DNA from: Thiotrichaceae bacterium
Lineage (GTDB): Bacteria > Pseudomonadota > Gammaproteobacteria > Beggiatoales > Beggiatoaceae
Reading direction: 5' to 3'
Length of the DNA: 38,873 bases
Assembly (NCBI GenBank): GCA_016745055.1
Contig: JADGDF010000021.1
Coordinates: 1-38,873, forward strand
Below the pieces are notes generated by a model. That model did no database searches. It saw only the letters and a program-made list of their open reading frames with translations, and was not told the origin of the DNA. Below, piece by piece: positions 8,532-18,655 of the stretch. The translations under genes and the position numbers were made by a program. Every line of letters starts with the position of its first letter. Position 1 is the stretch's first letter.

Positions 8532-8933
8532 TTTTCTAATTCCTATTTTGTTTTGGAGCAAAAACACAGAATATTTTTGGTGTTTTCATGACGATTGTAA
8601 TGGTTTCTTAACTCTTTTTACCAGAAAAACGTTACTTATAAATTGACACAACTGTAGTAGGTGTAATGCCAAAATAAACTAACTTAAAAGTATAGCATTG
8701 GAATAGGCTAATACAATGCTCTATAAATTTACCCATTAGTAAAAATATGTCGATTTAATAAGGGAAATAATATATTTTACCCTCATTAGCTGTGTGTTTT
8801 CTTATCTCCCGATAAAAGCTATAATGGCATTATATAGATAACTGCTTGAATTTACATTTTATCAGTTTGCTAAGTATTTTTTGATCCTTGAAAAAGAAAA
8901 GCACCTTATTTTTCCACCTCAAGAGGTAATCTC
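8532..8933. other. divergent intergenic region between cytochrome c and exported protein
   Basis: This 402-bp gap must hold two divergent promoters. A TATAAT is present on the plus strand at 8820-8825 and a TTGACA at 8643-8648, but they are not paired at a normal distance. No further gene, RNA or repeat is evident. Confidence 0.45.
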
Positions 8934-9983
8934 ATGCGTTCAAAACCATTTAAGCTAAAAAAGAAATTAGCGTTAACCTCGGCTGTTAATTTAGCGTTAC
9001 TCCCTAGTTTGGTTGTCGCTGCTGACACTGGTAAAGGTGCAGAACCGAACTCTGGCCAATCTGGAGAACAAAATAAACCTTTGGCGAGTCCTGAATGTCA
9101 ATACCCTGAATGTGGTCGTTTGCCTCAATTGAGTTTAAATCAAATTTCCAAACCACTTGAGGCGATTATTCCTCCCATTAATGATAGTGAACTCAGTCCT
9201 CAAGGTGGTATTTTTGAAAATGATTTAGCTGATTTTGAAACGGAAGGTTTGATTTTTGTTGAAGATATTGCAGATGGTGAAGTGCGAATCGACTTTATTG
9301 TGAGTAATATTAGAAACGATATACCCGTCGACATTTTTCTTGCATTTACCTCAGAATTAGCGCCTTTTGAAGATGGCGAAGAACCTGATGGTTTAAAACC
9401 CAAATTTTCTGGTGATAGACCATGGATGGAAGATGAAGATATGATGGGACCAGAAAGTTCGATGATGCTACCAGAAGGCGGCATGGGACCCGAAGGACAA
9501 CCTAGACCTAAAGCGGCACAAAGACCTAAAGTTTCTCATAAACCAGGTCAAAGACCTGCTCCTCGACCAAAAGCAGGGACAGGGGCAAAACCACCTAAAC
9601 CATTATTAGGTACAATTTGTTTAGGTTTAGAAAATGTACAAATATTAGCAGGGATACATCTTCAACCTAGCAGACGCTTCATGCCTTCTCAAACTAATGC
9701 TTTTGGTGACGCATTAAAACCTTCGCAGTCTATTATTATCCCCGTGCGGCTTTCTGAACTTGAAAAATTCATGGCATTGGGTGATAACCTTTATTTCCAA
9801 GCCGTCGCTTTTCCAGCAGGCAATTACGATTTAGAAAAATCTCAAGCTTCAGAATGTGATCGTTTTTACATTGCTTGGCCTAAAACTGATGAAGTAACGG
9901 GTGAAACTACCGGTGGTAAAACTGATATAGGTGTTGCCTCGGATTCTACGACAGGTGATACTGGTGGTAAAATCACGCCATAA
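8934..9983 (+). CDS. exported protein of unknown function with proline/lysine-rich linker
   Basis: The 349-residue protein has a positively charged N-terminus (RSKPFKLKKK) and signal peptide with probable cleavage after VVAA (about residue 29). Residues about 50-65 carry two cysteines in ECQYPECGR. Residues about 95-140 and 200-290 look like beta-rich segments. Between them, about 150-175 is acidic and methionine-rich and about 186-222 is a basic repetitive stretch built from RPK/KPG units. The C-terminus is Gly/Thr-rich low complexity. AGAGG about 8 bases before the ATG is a good ribosome binding site. I recognise no family. The two halves may be domains on either side of a flexible linker; location outside the cytoplasm is inferred from the signal. 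Confidence 0.7.
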   Translation: MRSKPFKLKKKLALTSAVNLALLPSLVVAADTGKGAEPNSGQSGEQNKPLASPECQYPECGRLPQLSLNQISKPLEAIIPPINDSELSPQGGIFENDLADFETEGLIFVEDIADGEVRIDFIVSNIRNDIPVDIFLAFTSELAPFEDGEEPDGLKPKFSGDRPWMEDEDMMGPESSMMLPEGGMGPEGQPRPKAAQRPKVSHKPGQRPAPRPKAGTGAKPPKPLLGTICLGLENVQILAGIHLQPSRRFMPSQTNAFGDALKPSQSIIIPVRLSELEKFMALGDNLYFQAVAFPAGNYDLEKSQASECDRFYIAWPKTDEVTGETTGGKTDIGVASDSTTGDTGGKITP

Positions 9984-10000
9984 TTAATTTTATGAGCTCA

Positions 10001-10038
10001 TGGTGTTTATATGGTGATTCAACCACTGTATAGCACCA
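10001..10038. terminator. hairpin between convergent genes, possible bidirectional terminator
   Basis: TGGTG (10001-10005) pairs with CACCA (10034-10038), and inside it TATA pairs with TATA and TGGT with ACCA around a GATTCA loop, with small internal loops. It lies between the converging 3' ends of the exported protein gene and lptG. A clear U tract is missing on both sides, so function is uncertain. Confidence 0.35.
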
Positions 10039-10076
10039 GAAATAGCCAATATTTTTAGAAACGCAGACCTTCTTAC

Positions 10077-11147
10077 TTAAACCTTCCGTTGCATTAATAT
10101 AATAGCAATAGTCAAAAATAGTAATGGTGGCACAAGTACAACAAAAATAGGTGAAATTTCATAGACTAAGCCAACGCGCAACATAATTTGGTTCACCATA
10201 TAAAAAACAATACCAATAAAGGCGCCAATTAAAATACGTTGCCCAATAGGGACTGTACGTAAGGAGCCAAAAACCACAGGCATTGCCAAAAAAATCATCG
10301 CAATACAAATCAATGGATAGGTTAAGCGGTTCCAAAATGCCAGTTCATAATCAATGGTACGTTGTCCATTGTCTTCCAAATACCGAACGTATTTATACAA
10401 CTCAATACTTGATAACTTATTAGGTTTTAGCACAACAATTTTGATTAGTTCAGGATTGAGACTTGCGTTCCAAACCTGCTCAGGCAATAATTCTCTGGTA
10501 ATTTTTTTGTCGGTAATGTAATCCTTCTGAACATCCTTTAACAACCATTCCTCATTTTCATAATAAGCTTCTTTTGCATAAAGATGGGTGTGTAATCGAA
10601 ACTGAGCATCAAATTGATATAAGTTAATTTCTCCAAACCCATTCGTTGGCAAAATTGCTTTAATATTAATAAAGTTGTGACCATCTCGCGCCCAAAAGCC
10701 ATAATCCTGATTAAAAGAAATATAATTACCGCCTGTTTGTGCCAGTGAACGCAAATTTTTAGCATATTGTTCACTTTGAGTCGCTACGTACTCACCAATA
10801 AACATGACTATTACTGTTAAAATCAATCCCACTCTGAGGGCAGATGTGGCAATTTTTAACATGGAAATACCTGCTGCCCGCATCACAGTCAATTCACTAT
10901 TATTAGCTAATACACCCAACCCAAGCAGGCTACCAAGTAATGCAGCCGTTGGAAATAAATCATAAACATGGCGAGGAACTTCTAATAGCACATATTGAAT
11001 GGCGAGCCAAACACCGTAATCCTGCTTACCAATGTCGTCAATTTCATCAACAAATGAGAAAAAAGTAAATAAACCAACAAGAATCAATAAAACCAAAGCA
11101 ATGCTGGCAAATACAGTTTTTCCAATATAAATATTAAGTTTTTTCAC
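10077..11147 (-). CDS. lptG: LPS export ABC transporter permease LptG
   Basis: LptG forms, with LptF and the ATPase LptB, the inner-membrane transporter that extracts lipopolysaccharide and pushes it onto the Lpt bridge. The roughly 356-residue protein has the YjgP/YjgQ layout: two N-terminal TM segments, the conserved SELTVMRAAGIS coupling helix region (about 86-97), a third TM segment, a periplasmic beta-jellyroll (about 135-265), and three C-terminal TM segments with FGSLR. GTG 11147 is taken as start; a TTG two codons upstream (11153) is an alternative. The usual partner gene lptF is not adjacent: upstream is a long gap and then a divergent kinase. Sequence features favour LptG over LptF, but the two are homologous. 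Confidence 0.9.
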   Translation of the reverse strand: MKKLNIYIGKTVFASIALVLLILVGLFTFFSFVDEIDDIGKQDYGVWLAIQYVLLEVPRHVYDLFPTAALLGSLLGLGVLANNSELTVMRAAGISMLKIATSALRVGLILTVIVMFIGEYVATQSEQYAKNLRSLAQTGGNYISFNQDYGFWARDGHNFINIKAILPTNGFGEINLYQFDAQFRLHTHLYAKEAYYENEEWLLKDVQKDYITDKKITRELLPEQVWNASLNPELIKIVVLKPNKLSSIELYKYVRYLEDNGQRTIDYELAFWNRLTYPLICIAMIFLAMPVVFGSLRTVPIGQRILIGAFIGIVFYMVNQIMLRVGLVYEISPIFVVLVPPLLFLTIAIILMQRKV

Positions 11148-11601
11148 GAGCAACTTCTTGAAAAATGGCGAATTGCAAAAGAGTATATCAAAGAAAAATC
11201 ATAGAATGAAACAATCGTACGAACAACTACTGAGAGATGATAGGTAGAGTACAGGACATATTGGAGTACAAAACGAAAGAATAATGAGTACTTCATAGGA
11301 TTGGACGATTGGTAACTGAGTTATTTAAAACTGTAGAACACGCTTTGAGTTATTTAGCTAAACTTGCAAGCTAATGGGTAAGAACGAATTTCTAGCTAAA
11401 AACGAAAGCTAACAAAAAATAGAAAAATTAAACAAGTTATCAAACTATTGCAAGTCACAACATAAAATCTTACACTTAAACTTTGCAATAATTTCATTTG
11501 TGAATGAGCGTTGTTTAGCATAAAAAAGCTTGACAAATCAACCTTCGCCCTAAAAACTACCTTTATACCTTCCTCGAACACCGTTCTAGTTCTAAAAAAA
11601 C
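11148..11601. other. divergent intergenic region between lptG and hybrid kinase
   Basis: This 454-bp AT-rich gap contains no convincing gene. On the plus strand a consensus TTGACA at 11530-11535 is followed after 15 bases by TAAAAA (11551-11556), a possible promoter for the kinase gene with a poor -10. A 61-codon frame on the minus strand here has no supporting features. Confidence 0.4.
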
Positions 11602-14600
11602 ATGTTCAAACAATTTAAAATTCGCACCCAACTATTTATTAGCTTTGGTATGACACTGCTCTTTTTGTTAGTAGTGGGTGTATTTTTAGTGATACAAATC
11701 AAAGCAGTGACTAAAGTCACCACTCAAATATATCAACATCCATTTACTGTCAGTAATGTGATGTATGATGTTAATTTAAGTGTGGGCAAAGTATATCGTC
11801 AGTTGAATCATATTCTGCTGAAAGAAAAAGTAGGTGTACGCTTTCAAGAAAGAGAATTATTGGCTATTCAAATCCACGAAAATGAAATTCACCAGCAATT
11901 AAAGCAAATTCAAACCCTTTTTTTAGGAAATCTATCAGATGTACAGACTGTCATGGATAATTTCATTGCGTGGCAAGCCACTGTAGAACAGGTAATTTTT
12001 CTAGTTGAACAGCATGAAATAGAAAAAGCTATTTTATTTTTCAATAAAAAACACTATAAACAACTGACATTATTAGAAAAAGAACTTAACGCGTTAACAA
12101 ATTTTGCGAATAATAAAGCCAATCAATTTTTGAGCAATGTAAATACACTTGAACAGCGTTCTTTATGGTGGGTTTATATCCTTATTTCAGTCTTTATATT
12201 CATTGCTATCTTCATTGCGCTCTTCATTTCTCGTACTATAAATCAATCAATTCAATGTGCGGTTGATATTGCTTATGCCATTGCACAAGGAAATTTAGAT
12301 ACTGATATTCAAAATTATTATCATAACGAAATTGGGCAATTGCTACAAGCATTTGAAAGTATGCAAATGCAACTGAGAGAACGTCATCAAATTGAAGTTG
12401 CTTTAGCACAAGCTAATGAACGCTTTAATACTGTATTAGACAGTTTAGATGCTGCAGTTTATGTTGGTGATATGGAAACTTATGAAATCTTATTTGCCAA
12501 TCGCTATATTAAAGATTTGGTTAATGATCAGGATTTGGTTGGAAAAACATGCTGGAAAGTGTTACAAACAGGGCAAATTGATTCTTGTGAATTTTGTTCT
12601 AATGATAAATTAATTGATGAGCAAGGCCAACCAACAGGTGTTTATACTTGGGAATATAAAAATACACTTACGCAACGCTGGTTTTATGTTAAAGATCGTG
12701 CTATTCGTTGGGTAGATGGACGTTTGGTAAGATTACAGGTGGCAACTGATATAACCCATCGCAGGCAAATGGAAGAGAATTTACGCACTAGTGAAACTCG
12801 TTATAGGGCAATTGTTGAAGATCAAACTGAATTAGTATGCCGTTTCTTGCCTGATACAACGCTTACTTTTGTTAATGAAGCCTATTGCAAATATTTTGGG
12901 GTAATGGAAGCCGATATTTTAGGCAAACCTTTCTTACCATTAATTCCTCAGGAAGTTCATGCCTCTGTTTTAGACGATATTCAGACGTTGATCAAAAATC
13001 TAAATACAACGACAGTCGGGATTATCCATGAACATCCAGTGGTTACAAATAAAGGCGAAGTCAACTGGCAACAATGGTCAAATCGCGCTATTTTAGATGA
13101 AAATGGCCAGCTCCAAGAATTACAAAGTGTTGGTAGAGATATTACAGCCCGTAAACAAATTGAACAAGCCTTGCAAGCCTCAGAAAGTAAATATCATCAA
13201 CTTTATGAGACACTTAGAGATGGCATTATCGAAACGGATATTGATGGGCGGATTATGGAGTGTAATCCTGTATTTTTAAACATTATTGGGTACAACCACA
13301 GCGAAATTTATGCACTATGCCACAGTGCCATTACTCCCGTCAAATGGCAAGCCATCGAAGCACGAATATTGGAAGAGCAGGTATTGGTACAAGGTTATTC
13401 TGACTTATATGAAAAAGAGTATTTAACTAAAACAAATAAATGTGTACCTGTTGAAATAAGGTTGTACTTAATTAGAGATAAACATGAACAACCATTACGT
13501 ATTTGGGGATTTGTGCGAGATACCACAGAAAGAAAATGGGCACAAGAAAGATTACGTTCTGCCAGCGCTTATAATCGTCGTTTAATTGAAGCTAATTTAG
13601 ATGCTTTAGTTGCCATTACCCATAATGGTAAAATCAGCGATTTAAATGGTGCTACCGAACAAATTACCGGTTTGAGTCGCGACCAATTGGTTGGAGAAGA
13701 TTTTTCCAATTATTTTACTCACCCAGAACAAGCACAAGCCATTTACCAAGAGGCTTTAGATGATGGTGTTGTGCATGATATTGAACTTGAAATTCGTCAT
13801 CAGTCCGGCAAAATGACCCCTGTTTCTTACAATGCGTCTGTATATCGAGATGAATTTGGTGACATTGTTGGTGTTTTTGCGGTTGCGCGTGATATTACTG
13901 CAAGAAAACAAATTGAAGCAGATTTACGTCAAGCTAAGGAATCGGCTGAAATTGCTAATCGTGCTAAAAGTATTTTCTTAGCAAATATGAGTCATGAGCT
14001 GCGTACTCCTCTCAATGGTGTGTTGGGGTATGCGCAAATACTTATGCGAGATAAAAAGTTGAGCAAACGACAGCAGGAAGGGGTTGCCGTGATTCAACGT
14101 AGTGGTAATTATCTGCTAAATTTAATTAATGATATTCTAGACTTATCGAAAATCGAAGCAGGTAAAATTGAGTTAAATCCGACTGATTTTCACTTTGGCG
14201 AACTTTTAGAATCAATTAACGAATTGTTTACTATTCGTGCTGAACAAAAAGGGATTGAATATATTTACGAACCGTTGTCTTCAATGCCAATAGGCATTCA
14301 CGCTGATGAAAAACGTTTAAGACAAATTTTGATTAATTTAATTGGCAATGCAATTAAATTTACAGAAAAAGGCAGTGCTAGCCTAAAACTGAGTCGTTGT
14401 GAAGATAAAATCTTATTTCAGATAGAAGATACAGGTATTGGAATTAGTTTAGAAAATCAAGAAAAAATTTTTGAACCTTTTCAACAAGTCGGAGATATTA
14501 CTCACCACGCTGAAGGTACGGGCTTAGGTTTGTCCATCACTAAACGGTTAATTGAACTTATGGGCGGTACTTTACATGTTGAAAGTGTTGAAGGTATAGG

Positions 14601-15348
14601 GAGTATCTTCTGGATGATGCTCGATTTGCCTGAGCTAGATGCCGTAAAATCTGTTCGTCAGCAAGTACCTATGATTATTGGCTATGAATCTCGCTGTAAA
14701 AGATCAAAATTCCGCATTTTAGTGATTGATGATGCTTGGGAAAACCGAACTATGTTAGCTAATTTACTAGAACCCCTAGGGTTTGAAGTGACTGAGGCAA
14801 ATAATGGTAAAGAAGGTTTGGCAAAAGCAGAGGATATTTTACCCGATTTGATTTTGATGGATTTAATCATGCCCATTATGAATGGCTTCGAGGCAACCCG
14901 TAATTTGCGTTTAATACCTGAGTTCCACAATTTACCGATTATTGCAACGTCCGCTAGTGTTTTTGAACACCACCGCCAACAAAGCTTATTATCAGGCTGT
15001 AATGATTTTGTACCCAAGCCTATTCGCGCAGAACAGCTATTTTTTGTCTTAGACAAATATTTAGCTTTAACTTGGACTTATGATGAAGTTGAAGATATTG
15101 AAGCGCAAACAGCTAGAAAAATAAAACTCGCATTAAAACAATCCCAAGCATTCATAGGCCCATCACTTGCGCAAGCAGAAATTTTGTATGATAAGGTGAT
15201 GGGGGATGATTTAAGCAGTGTGGTTGAACAGGCAGAAATTTTTGCCGAAACTAATGAAGAGTTAAGGCCATTTGCAGATAAAATTGGAAAGTTAGCCAAC
15301 GACTTTAAAGAAGAACAAATTTGCGAATTGATAGAAACGTATTTGTAA
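11602..15348 (+). CDS. membrane hybrid sensor histidine kinase with four PAS domains and receiver
   Basis: The 1248-residue protein has, in order: TM helix (about 10-32); a periplasmic four-helix-bundle-like sensor; a second TM helix (189-211); HAMP (about 211-264); four PAS domains (about 270-395, 397-520, 525-650, 655-780), each ending in the usual DIT-R/DTTER-K linker; HisKA with phospho-acceptor H798 in SHELRTPL; HATPase_c with N916 in the N box, DTGIGI and GTGLGLSI; a receiver with acceptor D1087 in LILMDLIMP; and a helical C-terminal tail of about 90 residues seen after receivers in similar large kinases. The first PAS contains three cysteines (C317, C329, C332), suggesting metal or redox sensing. 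No regulator gene is adjacent. The start has a weak ribosome binding site. Confidence 0.93.
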   Translation: MFKQFKIRTQLFISFGMTLLFLLVVGVFLVIQIKAVTKVTTQIYQHPFTVSNVMYDVNLSVGKVYRQLNHILLKEKVGVRFQERELLAIQIHENEIHQQLKQIQTLFLGNLSDVQTVMDNFIAWQATVEQVIFLVEQHEIEKAILFFNKKHYKQLTLLEKELNALTNFANNKANQFLSNVNTLEQRSLWWVYILISVFIFIAIFIALFISRTINQSIQCAVDIAYAIAQGNLDTDIQNYYHNEIGQLLQAFESMQMQLRERHQIEVALAQANERFNTVLDSLDAAVYVGDMETYEILFANRYIKDLVNDQDLVGKTCWKVLQTGQIDSCEFCSNDKLIDEQGQPTGVYTWEYKNTLTQRWFYVKDRAIRWVDGRLVRLQVATDITHRRQMEENLRTSETRYRAIVEDQTELVCRFLPDTTLTFVNEAYCKYFGVMEADILGKPFLPLIPQEVHASVLDDIQTLIKNLNTTTVGIIHEHPVVTNKGEVNWQQWSNRAILDENGQLQELQSVGRDITARKQIEQALQASESKYHQLYETLRDGIIETDIDGRIMECNPVFLNIIGYNHSEIYALCHSAITPVKWQAIEARILEEQVLVQGYSDLYEKEYLTKTNKCVPVEIRLYLIRDKHEQPLRIWGFVRDTTERKWAQERLRSASAYNRRLIEANLDALVAITHNGKISDLNGATEQITGLSRDQLVGEDFSNYFTHPEQAQAIYQEALDDGVVHDIELEIRHQSGKMTPVSYNASVYRDEFGDIVGVFAVARDITARKQIEADLRQAKESAEIANRAKSIFLANMSHELRTPLNGVLGYAQILMRDKKLSKRQQEGVAVIQRSGNYLLNLINDILDLSKIEAGKIELNPTDFHFGELLESINELFTIRAEQKGIEYIYEPLSSMPIGIHADEKRLRQILINLIGNAIKFTEKGSASLKLSRCEDKILFQIEDTGIGISLENQEKIFEPFQQVGDITHHAEGTGLGLSITKRLIELMGGTLHVESVEGIGSIFWMMLDLPELDAVKSVRQQVPMIIGYESRCKRSKFRILVIDDAWENRTMLANLLEPLGFEVTEANNGKEGLAKAEDILPDLILMDLIMPIMNGFEATRNLRLIPEFHNLPIIATSASVFEHHRQQSLLSGCNDFVPKPIRAEQLFFVLDKYLALTWTYDEVEDIEAQTARKIKLALKQSQAFIGPSLAQAEILYDKVMGDDLSSVVEQAEIFAETNEELRPFADKIGKLANDFKEEQICELIETYL

Positions 15349-15510
15349 TACTTAAAGTAAAACCTACCTTCAATTTCCTGCATTCCAAATTTTGAATTAT
15401 GTATAATGTCATTATGTCAAATAAATCTTCTTCCCCTATGAGTAAAAGCGTTTATGGTTGAAGGTTTTAATCACGTAACACATTATTAATTTTCAGGAAA
15501 GAATTTAGCT

Positions 15511-16302
15511 ATGCTTACTTATCCCCAAATAGACCCAGTCATGCTGCAGCTTGGCCCAGTGAAAGTTCATTGGTACGGTATAATGTACTTGATTGGATTT
15601 GGCTTAGCCTGGTGGTTAGGTAAAAAACGAGCAACATTACCAAATTCACCCCTCACACAAGAACAAGTGGGTGACGCTATTTTCTATGGCGCATTAGGCG
15701 TTGTATTAGGTGGGCGTTTGGGGTACATCTTATTTTATAACTTACCGGAATATCTGAATTCACCCTTAAATATTTTTAAAGTTTGGCAAGGCGGCATGTC
15801 CTTTCACGGTGGATTATTGGGTGTGATTATTGCGATGTGGTTATTTTCTTTAACCGTTAACCGGCGTTTTTTTGAACTAACCGATTTTATTGCGCCTTTA
15901 ATTCCCCTCGGTTTAGGTGTTGGACGTATTGGAAATTTCATTAATGGGGAATTATGGGGTAGAGCAACAGATTTACCGTGGGGAATGGTATTTCCTGGTA
16001 GTGCGGCTGGCAACATACCAAGACACCCTTCTCAACTGTACGAAGCAGCACTAGAAGGGGTTGTTTTATTCATTATTTTATGGATTTTTTCGCGTAAACC
16101 GCGTCCAACAATGGCTGTATCAGGTTTATTTCTGATTGGTTATGCAGTATTTCGCTTTATGGTTGAGTTTGTCCGTACACCAGATAGTCACCTAGGATTT
16201 ATTGCCTTTGAATGGATGACGATGGGACAGCTATTATGCATTCCGATGTTTATCATAGGAACCTTATTTATGTCTCTTGCATACCGGTCGAGTGCTAAAT
16301 AA
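15511..16302 (+). CDS. lgt: prolipoprotein diacylglyceryl transferase
   Basis: Lgt transfers diacylglycerol from phosphatidylglycerol to the lipobox cysteine of prolipoproteins, the first step of lipoprotein maturation, in the inner membrane. The 263-residue protein has about seven TM segments and the signature [14 protein letters not shown] with R139 (equivalent to essential E. coli R143). H99 in MSFHGGLLG corresponds to E. coli H103. AGGAAAG lies about 10 bases upstream of the chosen ATG. thyA, its frequent partner, is absent; here it stands between two sensor kinases with gaps of about 160 and 220 bp, so it is probably transcribed alone. Confidence 0.97.
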   Translation: MLTYPQIDPVMLQLGPVKVHWYGIMYLIGFGLAWWLGKKRATLPNSPLTQEQVGDAIFYGALGVVLGGRLGYILFYNLPEYLNSPLNIFKVWQGGMSFHGGLLGVIIAMWLFSLTVNRRFFELTDFIAPLIPLGLGVGRIGNFINGELWGRATDLPWGMVFPGSAAGNIPRHPSQLYEAALEGVVLFIILWIFSRKPRPTMAVSGLFLIGYAVFRFMVEFVRTPDSHLGFIAFEWMTMGQLLCIPMFIIGTLFMSLAYRSSAK

Positions 16303-16339
16303 TTCGGCGTATTTATTGCAAGCGTTCGTACAGTTTTTG

Positions 16340-16430
16340 ACTATGCTTCATTCTTTATGAGTTGGATTAGGTTTACCCATTACTCAATTGGAGTGCTGAG
16401 TTATGTTTCACTAACCCAGCCCACTTAATC
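16340..16430. repeat. possible remnant of a dispersed intergenic repeat
   Basis: The stretch includes GAGTTGGATTAGG and TTTCACTAACCCAGCCCA. It resembles the dispersed intergenic repeats built around TTGGGTTTCAC...AACCCAACC that are common in gammaproteobacteria with RAYT or IS debris. There is no second copy in this window to prove repetition, so the call is tentative. Confidence 0.25.
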
Positions 16431-16520
16431 GTTAGCCATGATATTTACTTAGATTATATTAATATAATATGTCAATTCATTTGATTACCGACAAAATTGA
16501 GTCATTAGAGGGCAGTCATT

Positions 16521-18566
16521 ATGTTAAAAACCCCCCTCACGATTAAAAAAATGTTGCTGTACATGTTAGGTACAGTCGCTATTACGCTCATTTTGTTTAT
16601 TGCTATTTTTCTTCATCGTTACATTGTGTTGCAAAACTCGTTTGACGATGCAAGATTTGAGCATATCGTTACCACTAATTTCACTACCCTTAATGAAGAG
16701 CTAGAGCAGGCAGTTCAAAATCTTCATCGTATTAAAGGTTATGCAACCATCCTCATGTCCAAAGAAATGTCACACCGTGCCAGTGTTGAATTTCTTAAAC
16801 GGATTATGTCAGAAAATTTACAGTTTCAAGCTAATCAATATAATGCCTATATCGCATTATCTCCAGAAAAAGCGCGTCAGTATTTTAATCAAGAAGCTTT
16901 TTATCTTAGCGTTTATAAAGAAAATCGTGGCTCTCGCAGCGGTCGTCGCAAAGCATCTACACATACCATTGCAGAAGTACGAGATCAACCTGATTATTTA
17001 GAAGATGCTGCTTACCAACTAGCCCAAGTCAGTGAAAAAGTACAAATTGCGCCTGTTTATTTAGACGAATGTTATTTAAAAAAATGGATATTAACTTTGG
17101 CATTGGGCTTATACAGTCCCAATGGTGAATTTCAAGGAATAGTTGGAATTGAAGTCATTTTAGATAATTTATTTGAAAAAATTGAAAGTGCCACAATTGG
17201 TGAAACGGGTGGGATTTTTTTAGCTGAACGTAATAGTGGATTAATTTTAACGCGCATTGACAAAGAACGGCGAAGATTATTGGGGTTAGATTCACATTTA
17301 AAACGTATGGACTACAATTTATACAAAAGAAACACGCAAAACGCTTGGCAAAAAATTTTAAGGCAAGATACTCAAACCGCTAATATTGCTGGCATTAATC
17401 ACCGTGCTTATCGTATTTCCTCCAAAAAATTAAATAGCTTACCTTGGACAATTGTCACTTACCAAAGCCAAAATGAGTTACGTAAAGATTTACACCTAGG
17501 GCTAATGATGTTCATCTTCATTGGTATTGTTGGATTTACCATACTTGCCAGCATGGGCCTAGTGTTTATGCATATGATGACGCGCCCTATGCATCGGTTA
17601 GTCAATATTATGAAACGCGTCAAAAGTCAAGATGTTCGCGACATTAGAGCACCTGTGGCTGGCCCTATTGAAACGCGGATGTTGGGAGAAATTTTCAATG
17701 AAATGTTGGATTCCATTAACCAAGCAGTTTCAGATAAAGATCGTTATGCAAATCAGCTACAAAATTATAACTTAACACTTAAGCAAGAAGTTGGAAAAAG
17801 AACTTCAGAATTAGCTGAAGCAATGAAACATGCTAAAGCGGCCAACCAAGCTAAAAGCCAATTTTTGGCAAACATGAGTCACGAATTGCGTACTCCAATG
17901 AATGCCATTTTGGGTTACACAGAAATGATTCAAGAAGACATTGAAGAAGAACAAGAATGCTCTCGGTGTTTGGAAGAATTGCAGAAAATCCATACAGCAA
18001 GCAAACATTTGCTTAATATTATTGATGATTTATTAGATATTTCCAAAATTGAATCAGGCAGAATAGAGTTACATTTAGAACAATTTGCAGTGTGCGATGT
18101 ACTAAGTGAACTAGTTGCAGTCGTTCAACCACTCTTTGAAGAAAAATGCAATACTTTGCAAATGGCTTGCGATTTAAATAGCGTAGGCGAAATGTATGCT
18201 GATTTGACTAAAGTGAAACAAAATTTATACAATTTATTAAGTAATGCCTCTAAATTCTCAGAAGAAGACACGATTTGCCTCAGTGTGTACCGAGAAATAA
18301 CTGATAATCGAGAATGGATAATTTTCTGCATTGAAGATCATGGCATTGGTATGAGTGAGAAACAAATTAATAGCTTATTTGAAGCATTTACACAAGCAGA
18401 TACTTCGTTTACCCGCAAATATGGGGGCACAGGTTTAGGGTTAACGATTGTCAAACGTTTTTGTGAGATGATGGGAGGCAGTATCCAAGTAAAAAGCGAA
18501 CTCTGCCAGGGTAGTACCTTTACTATGCGGTTACCTACTCAAGTGGAAATAAAACCTGATGCTTAA
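16521..18566 (+). CDS. membrane sensor histidine kinase with periplasmic cache-like domain
   Basis: The 681-residue protein has TM1 (about 14-32), a large periplasmic sensor (about 35-320) with double-cache features such as GIVGIEVILDNLFEKI and the terminal LPWTIVTYQS, TM2 (about 327-350), HAMP (about 352-405), a short coiled coil, HisKA with phospho-acceptor H454 in SHELRTPM, and HATPase_c with the N box NLYNLLSNASKF, EDHGIGMS and GGTGLGLTI. It ends right after the ATPase, with no receiver, so it needs a separate regulator that is not in the window. GAGGG about 9 bases before ATG supports the start. The ligand is unknown; cache domains typically bind small organic molecules. Confidence 0.93.
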   Translation: MLKTPLTIKKMLLYMLGTVAITLILFIAIFLHRYIVLQNSFDDARFEHIVTTNFTTLNEELEQAVQNLHRIKGYATILMSKEMSHRASVEFLKRIMSENLQFQANQYNAYIALSPEKARQYFNQEAFYLSVYKENRGSRSGRRKASTHTIAEVRDQPDYLEDAAYQLAQVSEKVQIAPVYLDECYLKKWILTLALGLYSPNGEFQGIVGIEVILDNLFEKIESATIGETGGIFLAERNSGLILTRIDKERRRLLGLDSHLKRMDYNLYKRNTQNAWQKILRQDTQTANIAGINHRAYRISSKKLNSLPWTIVTYQSQNELRKDLHLGLMMFIFIGIVGFTILASMGLVFMHMMTRPMHRLVNIMKRVKSQDVRDIRAPVAGPIETRMLGEIFNEMLDSINQAVSDKDRYANQLQNYNLTLKQEVGKRTSELAEAMKHAKAANQAKSQFLANMSHELRTPMNAILGYTEMIQEDIEEEQECSRCLEELQKIHTASKHLLNIIDDLLDISKIESGRIELHLEQFAVCDVLSELVAVVQPLFEEKCNTLQMACDLNSVGEMYADLTKVKQNLYNLLSNASKFSEEDTICLSVYREITDNREWIIFCIEDHGIGMSEKQINSLFEAFTQADTSFTRKYGGTGLGLTIVKRFCEMMGGSIQVKSELCQGSTFTMRLPTQVEIKPDA

Positions 18567-18655
18567 TAGGAATATCTCCACGTTATTTTTTCTGCTATTA
18601 TGTTAATTTTACCCTCAAAACATAAATTTCACTCTGAATTTGCTATTTATATACA

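Noticed and set aside
8643..8676. sigma70 promoter based on TTGACA at 8643
   Set aside because: No acceptable -10 lies at 15-19 bases; the nearest candidates are at 13 and 22.
14682..15383. Antisense ORFs of 124 and 101 codons opposite the hybrid kinase
   Set aside because: They are shadows of the receiver and tail coding sequence, whose sense frame shows clear domain motifs.
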